DNA of 64,000 bases from Monocercomonoides exilis (lineage: Eukaryota; Preaxostyla; Oxymonadida; Polymastigidae). The translations under genes and the position numbers were made by a program. This document shows positions 47,201 through 56,482 of the stretch, piece by piece. Numbering within the stretch: position 1 is the stretch's first letter; each line of letters opens with the position of its first letter. Where the stretch lies: assembly GCA_001643675.2 (NCBI GenBank), contig LSRY02000037.1, positions 740,501-804,500 on the forward strand. The letters run 5' to 3'. The notes under the pieces are model-generated. The model saw nothing but the letters and a program-made list of their open reading frames with translations, did not search any database and was not told the origin of the DNA.

Positions 47201-49228
47201 ATTGTTCTCCTCTGGAGCTGATTCAGCAGTCTTGTCTGAATCAGAAGTTGATGTTTCTGTATTTGCTTCCTCTTTCTTTTCTTCTTTCTTTTCCTCTTTT
47301 GTTTCTTCTGCCTTCTCAGCTGTTGAAGAAGAAGAAGAAGAAGATGATGATGATGATGATGATGATGCTTTGTCTTCATCAAAGATTGTTGGAATTGGAG
47401 TCTGTTCTGATTTAACATTATCCTTCTGATCTCCTTGATTGCTGTTGTTTGCCTTTGCATTTTCTTTTTTCTCCGCAGTTTGCTTCGCATCCTCCATTTT
47501 CCTGTGCTTGGCTTCTTCCTTCAATTTCATCTTCTCTTCCATTGACAATGGAATTTCTGGAGGATCTCCCCATTTGAATGTTCCATTTGTGATTGTCAAT
47601 GCAACCTCTGCATCATCTGGCTCGTTGATCACTTCCTTCTTCAATTCTGGCAAGAGAAGGAAATCTCTTATACGCTTTTGACTGATGTGGATCATTGCTG
47701 TAGCCTGCAGATACATTGGTATCATGTTCGTTTCTCGTGTCATCATTGTCAAAAACCCGATGTTTGGCATCACTTTCACAGGGAAGTCAAACTGATTAAC
47801 ATTGTAAATGGCAATGTATGTACCGAACGTAGCTATGTTCACCAAAGGTGGAATAGCCCTAATCATCCCTGACATAAATTGCTGCCAGAATGAAAAAACC
47901 AAAACATCTCTCTCTTGCTTTCTTCTTGGAATATCAATTTTGCTGATAAACACATGCTCTAACCCTGTGAACTTCACCACACGCATCCCTTGCAATGTTT
48001 CGTTGGTGACTTTGTTTCTATCATCGTTGTGGCTTAGATATTTCTTCATATTGCCTGCCAGAAGTGATGATATGAACACTTGGATAGGGAAGAATAAAAA
48101 GAGTGTGATGAGAGACATAATACCGACCCATCCAAAATCAACGCACACAAAAACGAATGGCATGATGATTTCAATGGGAATAAATGCAAGCATAAACGGC
48201 ATCCAAATCATATCACAAATATTTTTTGAATCTGCAGCAAGCAATGACAAAAGTCGTCCCGTGTCTATATTGCTTTGTGATGTAATGTTCAGCAAAAGAG
48301 TTTTGTTGTAAATCATTCCGCTTAATGCTGTCTTCACATTCGCAGAATAATGAAAGAAAATTCTTAAAGCCCATGAATTTATGATATTCATGCAAGGACA
48401 AAGAATGAGAATAATAGCCGGAGCATAAGGAAATGTTTCGTTAGGATTGAAAACCTTCCGAGCAACAACTTCAAGAATAAGTTTCATCATATATGGTTGA
48501 ATGAAATAACTCACATAGCTTTGAATTTAAAAAAATAACTTTAAAATTTTTAAAATTTGAGTGAATTCATACCAAAGAGTCAGAAATATCATTGCTGCAA
48601 CCATTTTATACGTTCCAACTCCAAAGACAATCGTTGCTGCAAGGGATGGCTTTGAAGGTTCTTTCATCTTTGTGCTATAAAGAATACACATTCAAATGAA
48701 AATTTTTTGCAAAAACAAAAAATAAATATTTTCATACTTTGGATTCCTGGCTTTTTCCTGCTCATATTCCTCTAATTTCTTAACATACTCAACGTATCGT
48801 TTCATCCAGTACTCTTCTCCATTTTTAGTTGTGACTGATGTGAGATCAGATTTTTGTGTTTCGTAAACGTCCTCATCTTGGATAGGCTTGCAACGGAACA
48901 CAAATTGAAAATAGAAACAGAAAAACACGTTGCAGCAACCCCAATGTGCTTCCTCCGTGTTCCTCCTGCGTTTGATCTCAGTCTTTGAAGCTTGTGATTT
49001 CTTCTTTTCTTCAATATATGCGTGTTCGGGAGGTGCGGACATCGATGGCTCTTGATTTATCATTGAAGAAGGAGAAGAAGGTGGTGTTATTTTCGATGGT
49101 TCCTGGGACTTTTGTGGGGCATATTGAACTATTGATATTTCAGACGTTGCAGATTCTGAATCGCGTTCTTGAACATCTGGAAATGTGGTAGATGGTTTAA
49201 ACACTTCGGGCGAAGATGATTCGGACAT
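44243..49228 (-). CDS. ABCC/MRP-type full ABC transporter
   Basis: Three exons (complement of 44243-48518, 48573-48674, 48738-49228) give 1,622 aa in the order TMD1-NBD1-TMD2-NBD2. NBD1 has Walker A GGVGSGKSS (737-745), LSGGQ (827-831) and Walker B IYILDDPLSAVD, with Asp in place of the catalytic Glu as usual in ABCC. NBD2 has GRTGAGKTS (1394-1402), FSCGQ (1521-1525), IVVMDEATANVD with catalytic Glu, and the H-loop His1577. So only the second composite site should be hydrolytic, the ABCC pattern. ABCC pumps export glutathione conjugates and organic anions; the substrate is unknown. About 200 Glu/Lys/Ser/Pro residues (517-715) are inserted between the first strand (TFKWGD) and IALQSVNITLPKG of NBD1. 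A Lys/Glu/His linker follows NBD1, and about 25 extra residues precede the NBD2 Q-loop. There is no TMD0. Confidence 0.95.
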
Positions 49229-49945
49229 TATTAAACAAATTTAAAATTTTGAGTTAATAATTCCGAATACTGATAATCAAACAATGGGAAATTTCCCATA
49301 AGCAGAATTAGTTGAAAACCTGGTTTCGTCTCCTAATTTTTACCATCAATTTACTCAAAAATTGAAATAAATGATGTATGTGTGTTCATGATTCCAATTA
49401 AAAATAAAATTATTTCAAAAAAATTGTTTTTATTGAATGGGAATAAAATTTTAGAATTTAGAATTTTTTATTCTTTCAATATTATGTTTAATCTTATATT
49501 TTTGTAAGAATAAATTGGTTCTTGAAGAATTTCACGAAATAAGTTTCTTCTTTTTTCATTATTATTGTAAAAACAATTGAAAGGTTGATGTTTTCCAGTA
49601 AATCAATCAGTATATTTTCAGAAACTTTTCAAAATAACTATATTTTTTTGTAGTTCGATTAAAGTGAGATGAAAAACAAGCATGGAATGGATGCAGTACA
49701 ATGATTGTGCAAATGAATAGCTAAAAAATTGCATAAACTATTTATTATGATAAAAAAATAGGTTTATTTCGTTCTTTAAAAAAAAAATTATAAGTTTGAA
49801 TACAGATGATTAAATAATTGCATTTATTTGGTAGATTGCATCAAAAGCATTGTTCTTTCTTTCTATCCATCTAACTTTTTTCTTTCATGTTTTCCATTTA
49901 ACATCCATTTCTATGCCACAAAGTGATATGACCTTCTCCTCCACC
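49229..49945. other. Spacer between ABCC and ABCE1 genes
   Basis: 717 bp, AT-rich, no gene. Both neighbours are on the minus strand, so it holds the ABCC 5' flank and the ABCE1 3' flank. Confidence 0.6.
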
Positions 49946-52452
49946 TCAATCTCTCTCTTCTCCTTCTCCATCATCATCTCCTCCATCATCTTCATCTGCC
50001 CCTTCACTGGATGCAATTTTACTCGAACTCATTCCCCCCTTTTTCCCTCTCTTCCCTTTCCCTGACCCCGACAGCCCTTCATCATCTCCTCCACTCTCCC
50101 CGACAAAGAAATACTGCCCTGCCAGCTTCTGCTCTCTGTCTTTAACCGAATTCAGCTTATTCACTCTTGGCCTGAAGTTCGATGGATCTCTTCTGAATGT
50201 AATCTCCAGCTGTGTCAAAAACGAGTTCAGACCAGTTAGCAGCGTCTCGGGTGCTTTTCCCAGTGCCTTTGAACCAGGTGTCCCCTCAAAGACGATCACA
50301 TGGTCTGCTAAATATGTGGCCATGATGAAGTCATGCTCAACCACAAATGCTGTCTTCTTCGAGTGCAGGATGTATCTTTTGATCACTTTTGCTGTCACAA
50401 CTCTCTGTTCGGCATCCAAATACGCTGAAGGCTCATCAATCAGATACACATTGGCTGGTTTTCCCAAGCACACCACAATAGCCACACGCTGAAGCTCTCC
50501 TCCAGACAGATACTGCACTTCTTTGTCCATCAGCTGCTCAATCATCATCGGCTTCAGCACATCCGTATTGAACTGCGCATCCCCAAATCTCGCCCCAATC
50601 GCCCTGTGAAGCAGTTCTCTCACTGTGCGGTGTGGATTCGCCTTGTCAGGCTTCGGAGAAATCTTCTGTGGTTTGTACGAGATATTCAACAAGGGAACCT
50701 CAACTCCGCCGTCTGGCTGCAGAAGCCCTGCAAGCAGATTGACAAGTGTTGTTTTGCCTGTCCCGTTCTCCCCCAGCAGAACAATGATTTCTGAGTCTGA
50801 GAACTGCCCTGCTTCGACTGTGAGCTCAAATGTGCCGAGCTTCTTGTGCATCTCAGGGTAGGTGTATGTGGCTAATGCACCTTTGGATTTGTCTTCCTCA
50901 TCCGCTGTTTCAGAAATCTATATTAGAAATGAATAGCAATTATTAATGTAAATAATTATAAATAATTATAATAATGTGTGATTTTATTATTAAATGAAGA
51001 TTGTTATTAAACAAATTAACAGAAAGGATAAAATTAAAGAAAAAGATGAATTTATCTAAAATAACTTCATTTTAAATCCAACAAACCTTGAAAGAAAGCT
51101 CAAACGGTCTGAAACGAAGATTTTCAGAAGGAATGTGACCAGCCAAGAAGACGTTGATACCATCTCTCACACCCATTGGGAATGTAACAACACCGTATGC
51201 GCCCTGCTGCCCATACAGCACACACACAAAATCAGACAGATAATCCAAAATAGACAAATCATGCTCCACGCAGATAACATAACTTTAAGGTTAATTTTTT
51301 TGATTTTATTTTATTTTTTTGAAGAAAGAAACAATTGAATAATTAAATTAATAGAGATGGATAAATGAGCATATAATTGAAAAAAAGCATCAAATATTTA
51401 ATTAAATAGAAGATTAAGCCCAATGAATCAAAATCAAACTTTGAATCAGTTAAAAGATCACGGATTGTCCGTGCAGCGCGAAGTCTCTGACGAATATCTA
51501 AGTATGATGAAGGCTCATCAACCATATATCTGTATAAAATGAAAAAAAGCAAAGCAGAGATAGTTGATAAATAACAGAGGTGATTGCAATATTTAAATTT
51601 TGAATTTCAATTTACACAAACACATCAGCCTTTTGAACAGCAATAAGAGCAATGCAAAAACGTTGAAGTTCACCTCCGGATAAATCTTCAATTGCACGAT
51701 CTCTAACATTAACAAGATCAAGTTCAACAAGAAGTTCTTCCATCATTCCTCGTTGATTCTTTGCACCTAAAAGTGCTTCAACTTTTCCGTGAATAACTTG
51801 CTGAATTTGATCAACGTATTGGGGTTTGATAATTGCTTTCAGATTTTCCTCCAAAACCTTCGTAAAGTAGTTTTGAAGTTCACTTCCTCTAAAGTAGGTC
51901 AAAATATCTTGCCAATCTGGAGGATTATCAAATTTACCGAGATTTGGCTTTAACTTTCCTGCAAGAATACGAAGTGCAGTTGACTTTCCAATACCGTTTG
52001 TTCCAACAAGCCCAAGAACTTGCCCAGGCTTTGGAACAGGTAACCTGTGAAGTTTAAATGCATTTGGCCCAAATCTGTGTGTGCACTCTTTCTCCAGACT
52101 TTTTGGCAAATTAATAATTTCAATGGCCTCGAATGGGCATTTCTATTTATGATCATATCATAACGACGAGAAAAAATTAAAAAATAATTAATATTTTCTA
52201 AAAAATCAATTCAAGGTCTGTACCAACCTTAACACAAATACCGCAACCAATACAAAGTTCCTCTGATATGAATGCAAGTTTATCTTCGTGCTGTACTTCA
52301 ATGCACAACTTTCCAGCTGTTTTTGAGCCTTGTCTGACCACCGGGCAAAATCTTTTGCATTCCAACGAGCATTTCTTTGGCTTACAACGATCTGCTTTAA
52401 CAATAGCAATACGTTGTAATTTATCTGTATCGTCGCTCCTCTTTCTGGACAT
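49946..52452 (-). CDS. ABCE1: ABCE1/Rli1 ribosome-recycling ATPase
   Basis: Five exons (complement of 49946-50917, 51087-51282, 51440-51529, 51616-52142, 52228-52452) give 669 aa; introns are 85-169 bp, GT-AG. The N-terminus has the two [4Fe-4S] sites: Cys23, 28, 32 and 36, and Cys67, 70, 73 and 77 ([13 protein letters not shown]). NBD1 has GTNGIGKST (122-130), LSGGELQRF and VDEPSSYLD. The hinge-type segment [13 protein letters not shown] leads to NBD2 with GENGTGKTT (395-403), [10 protein letters not shown] and [14 protein letters not shown]. The protein splits post-termination ribosomes and is essential in eukaryotes and archaea. Odd features are a roughly 50-residue Gly/Lys then Asp/Glu tail after YFFV, where other ABCE1 proteins end, and two extra residues before the NBD1 Walker B Asp at the exon 2/3 junction. 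The ATG at 52452 is chosen because upstream codons lack another ATG. Confidence 0.98.
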
Positions 52453-52944
52453 TTTTGGATCAAATAACAAAGATCAGACCTTCCATAGATCATAATTTCT
52501 TTTAAACTAGTTTTTTTCAATCATAATCTTTTTCTTGGTATCGAAATATAATATCATTTCATTATATGTTTCTATGTATCAAGTTTAAAATAGCAAATTT
52601 TTCATTTATATATTTATATTATTGCATTTTTTATGTTCAATATTTAAATTAAATATAAATTTTTCAAGGTTTTGAAAAGTTAAAAATTGATAAAAAGTGT
52701 CATTTACTGTTATTGCTGACAAAATAAATATTAGGATAAGATCAATTTTCAACTTTTTCACATATTTTGCTATTCCTAATTCTCACAAATTAATTCGGTT
52801 TTAAAAAATGTTAATAGAATAATTTAATATCTTCCTGCTTATAAAAAATTCTGAAATCAATTTGCATTTACCATTTGTGAACAAAAACTGTTTGACAAAA
52901 ATAAAAAAGACATTACAATTTGCGCAAAAAATCCCTAGCATATT

Positions 52945-53282
52945 AAAAAATACCAGACAAGATCGATTTCTCAATAACCGCAAGAGGAATAATTCTGACA
53001 ATTTTCCTCAAAATATATCTCATCAATACAAATTCAATTGATAAACAAGACTTACAAAACTTCCTCGTTTGTGCTAAGAAAAAATAATTTTCAAAATCTC
53101 TGAGAAACTCAAAATCCTGTTTCTCCAAGAATTAAATAACAATTCTTTCTGAGCACAAACGAGGAAGTTTTGTAAGTCTTGTTTATCAATTGAATTTGTA
53201 TTGATGAGATATATTTATAGGAAAATTGTCAGAATTATTCCTCTTGCGGTTATTGAGAAATCGATCTTGTCCGATATTTTTT
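52945..53282. repeat. Large inverted repeat, 131-bp arms with 76-bp loop
   Basis: 52945-53075 and the reverse complement of 53152-53282 agree at all but about six positions, including the stretch CAAGAGGAATAATTCTGACA. The spacer is 53076-53151. Each arm read outward encodes the same MSELFLLRLLRNRSC peptide, which is a by-product of the symmetry. Candidates are a foldback/MITE element, or a source of hairpin RNA if transcribed. Confidence 0.9.
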
Positions 53283-54445
53283 GCGATGTCAGGTATTTTA
53301 TTCGATATCTGTATTTTGTTTTTAATTGGCTTTGAACAATCCAATCAAATTATTTTTTCCTATCTTTTGTTATCTAAATTACAATTATGTCAGAATTTTT
53401 ATATAATGATGCAAGCCATCTAAAACTTTAAATGTAATTAATGAAATGGGACAGAATTCTTGCATTTATGAAAAAATCAATGATTTGTTCCAAACTATTT
53501 TCACTTCAAATAATAATAACTTTGAAAGAATCATGCAAAATAAAATAAAGAAATATTGGTGATTATATTTGAAATCATAATTTTTTATCGGCGGGTTATA
53601 TATTTTATTTTCTTCTGTTAATAGCGAGATAATTATCATTTCCATATTTTGTGATTGCAACTATTGTAAAAGCAAACGTATTTATTGAATTCATAATTTT
53701 TTTGAAGATAGCATTTTCACTTTTCAATGCTCATTAACAAAAATGCAATACAAAATTTCAAACAGAGTATTGTGACAGAAAAAAAATATGATTTCAAAAA
53801 AAATCACTTTGCTTTTTAAAAAATGAGAAAAATTTTTGACAGTGTTGTGTGGAACAAATTTCACAAAGCAAAAAATTTTGTCACATATGAATTTGATGTG
53901 AAAAAGTTCCATTTGTGTAAAAACCCACACTGGGCATTTTCTATCGAAAAAATTATCTGCAGACTTTAATTTTGAAGAACATTTCGAAACGAAATGTCAA
54001 ATGTGGGATTTTGCCCAAGAACAGCATCTTCACATCATTGCTTATCATTCATATTGGAAAGAAACAAATATGAATGAATTGAATCTCTCTTTGAAACAGA
54101 TGTTTTAATATTTTCATAGCAATTAATCCGTAGTTTTTCTCTCAACAATTCAAGGAAGAACATTAAAACATTTTGAATGAAAGATAATACAAAATGAAAA
54201 GAATTCGATGGACTTCATGAAAAAATTGGATAATAAAAAATAAAATCATAATGATAACTCATATATACAACATTTGCTTCTTTTCAATATGAAAAACACA
54301 TTTCGGGATTATTCCATAAAGATAATTAATCCTGCAAACAGGAACAAAAAAATTACTCAAGAAAAATTGAAAAAAAAAAACATTTCATTTATTAACTTCT
54401 GCATTTTTTATTTTATAGATTTTCAGTTTATTATTATTATTATTA

Positions 54446-54895
54446 CAGTCTAAACCGGATATAATCACATCGGTTTTTGCACAACTTTTTGTGACTATAT
54501 CCGATTGTGATTATATACGATGATGCTCAACACAGAAAAAAATAAAAATTAATTAATTAATTAATTAATTTTGGGTCGATTTTTTCATTTTTGAAAATTC
54601 TTCATAAAAACGCATTTTTCATTTGCTTGATCAATTTTGATCATGAACGCACATTATATTGACTTATTTGAGCACATTTTTGAAAAAGTGAAAAATTGAA
54701 AATTTTGATCAAAAAATCGATTTTTCATTGAAAAAATCACCCATAATAATAAAAAATGTGATTATATATTTTCAGCCCTGTGATTATATTCGATGGAAAA
54801 TGAATGAAAAATAGGCCAAAAATGTCGGTGCATGGAAAAATGTGACTATATTCGAATGTGATTATATTCGACGTGATTATATCAGGTTTAGACTG
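54446..54895. mobile_element. 450-bp MITE with TA target duplication
   Basis: The left end CAGTCTAAACCGGATATAAT (54446) and right end, read reversed, CAGTCTAAACCTGATATAAT (from 54895) form terminal inverted repeats of about 24 bp with one mismatch. Both ends abut TA (54444-54445 and 54896-54897), the insertion signature of Tc1/mariner-pogo transposases. The subterminal sequence carries repeated GTGAYTATATYCGA words in both orientations. There is no ORF, so it is a non-autonomous element. Confidence 0.92.
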
Positions 54896-54956
54896 TATAA
54901 TTATTATTATTATTATTTTCGTTTTTATTTTTTTATTTTTATTTTTTTGTAAAGGA

Positions 54957-55029
54957 AAAAAAAATATTTTGACAAAGATAAAAATAAAAAATAAAAAAAA
55001 AATAAAAATAAAAAAAAATAAAAATAAAA

Positions 55030-55065
<36 letters not shown>
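54957..55065. repeat. A-rich tract (AAAAATA repeats then A26)
   Basis: The plus strand changes from AAAAATAAA-type repeats to a pure A run ending at 55065. It could be a degraded poly-A tail or simple-repeat expansion. No retroposon body can be identified to its left. Confidence 0.8.
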
Positions 55066-55066
<1 letters not shown>

Positions 55067-55621
55067 ATTTTTTTGATTGCATTTCGCTGAACTCATATTT
55101 GAAATGAAAACCAAAGAGAATATGTGAAAATTGTTCACAATTTCAATAATAATCAATTCAACAATTTTTCACTTTGTGTTTCACAAGAACGTATTTGGGA
55201 CAAAATATTTTGCTTTATGAATTTTGTTCCATTCTTCTCTAACAAATATTTTTCTCAATTCTTGAATTTTTCTGTAATTATTTGCATCGTAACAGTTGAT
55301 TTAAAATGTTTTGATTGAAGAAAAAGTTTGGACCAAATCTCAGTTTTTTTCATAATTGCAAAAATTTTTCCCCATTTGTTCTAATTTCCGTGCTTTCAAC
55401 AATTTTTTGATATGTCTTTTTCGAATATTCCTTTTAAACTCCTTTTTTTTTATAAACTCATTTGAAAAGTTCACTAACCTTTTACAAATTTGAAAACAAA
55501 AATCCGAGAAATTAAACAAATTCTTAAAGCTCATGAATCTATTTGAAAAGAAAAAGCAAATAAAAAAATTAAGAAAACTCATTCATGTTTGAAAATCTCA
55601 ATATAGTTTTAAATAATTAAT

Positions 55622-56260
55622 TTATGCAACAACGGAATATTTTCCAGCATCTCTTGTATCACCCTTTCCAGTGAACTTCAATGTGTTCTTTCTAACAGTT
55701 CCTGAAGTAGCCCATTGTTCAACAACAACCATTCCAGCAGAAGTCATGCTGTGGAAGAAACATCCATGATTTCCTGTGCTCCAGTTGGGATATCTACCAT
55801 TGAAGAAGGTAGCAATAGCGCATCCTTTCTTTGGATATTGAGAACGTGTAATCTTTGGTCCCTCTCTCCATGTCTTAACCAATCCGATATCTTTGCAGAA
55901 CCACTGAACGAGCACAACACACTGTCCATTTCCATAAGTTTTATGTCCAACAATGGAATCAACATTTCCAGGGAAGTAATGTCCTCCAGAAACAGGCTTT
56001 GGTGGATTTGGGCTTGGTGGTGATGGTGGAGATGGTGGATTTGGGCCATTCTGTGGAATTTTCAATTTTTGCCCAACATAAATCAAGTTGGCATTTTTGA
56101 TTCCATTTAAGCTGCAAATTGCACTAACTGTTGTTCCGTATTTTTTGGCAATTGCGGACAAAGTATCACCTTTCTTTACTGTGTAGATGATATATCCATT
56201 ATCTTCAAGGTCAATAAATTCTTCTGCAACAGCGCAAGCAAACAATAATGTGAAAAACAT
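55622..56260 (-). CDS. Secreted LysM + BPSL0067-like (NlpC/P60-type) protein
   Basis: An intronless 212-aa frame. Residues 1-12 ([11 protein letters not shown]) form a signal peptide. A LysM domain spans about 24-68 ([30 protein letters not shown]). A Pro-Ser linker spans 72-90. A C-terminal domain follows with [16 protein letters not shown] (Cys114), [19 protein letters not shown] (His155) and [10 protein letters not shown]. The last domain fits the bacterial BPSL0067 family, papain-like NlpC/P60-type amidases with a Cys-His pair. LysM binds peptidoglycan or chitin. I infer a secreted cell-wall hydrolase used on food or competing bacteria. Bacterial domain content and lack of introns suggest lateral transfer. 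Catalysis is inferred from conserved positions only. Confidence 0.85.
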   Translation of the reverse strand: MFFTLLFACAVAEEFIDLEDNGYIIYTVKKGDTLSAIAKKYGTTVSAICSLNGIKNANLIYVGQKLKIPQNGPNPPSPPSPPSPNPPKPVSGGHYFPGNVDSIVGHKTYGNGQCVVLVQWFCKDIGLVKTWREGPKITRSQYPKKGCAIATFFNGRYPNWSTGNHGCFFHSMTSAGMVVVEQWATSGTVRKNTLKFTGKGDTRDAGKYSVVA

Positions 56261-56482
56261 TTTTCAATGATTGTTCCTTTCACAAAAACGATCTTTAAAA
56301 CCATACGTTAGAAGAACTGATCAAACAATTCCATAACCAATTTTAACGTTCACAAATGAGTTTTTAAGTTATCAAAGAAGCTAAAAATTGCACAAAAATT
56401 AATTGCGTTCATTTCTGTGATAACTTATTTAAAAATTATCAATACATATAAAATTAATTCTTTTTTTGTTTTACATTTTTTC

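Larger units (their letters stand above)
52453..55621. other. Gene-poor, repeat-bearing AT-rich interval
   Basis: No protein-coding gene is supported over 3.2 kb. It contains the inverted repeat at 52945-53282, the MITE at 54446-54895, an A-rich tract at 54957-55065, and two diverged inverted copies of a roughly 40-bp segment (53868-53905 on the minus strand, 55197-55233 on the plus strand) sharing ACAAAATnTTTTGCTTTrTGAA-type words. It looks like a landing zone for small non-autonomous elements. Confidence 0.6.

Noticed and set aside
52801-53423. Two homologous small ORFs on opposite strands sharing MSELFLLRLLRNRSC
   Set aside because: They are the two arms of the inverted repeat, so similarity reflects DNA symmetry rather than a gene pair.
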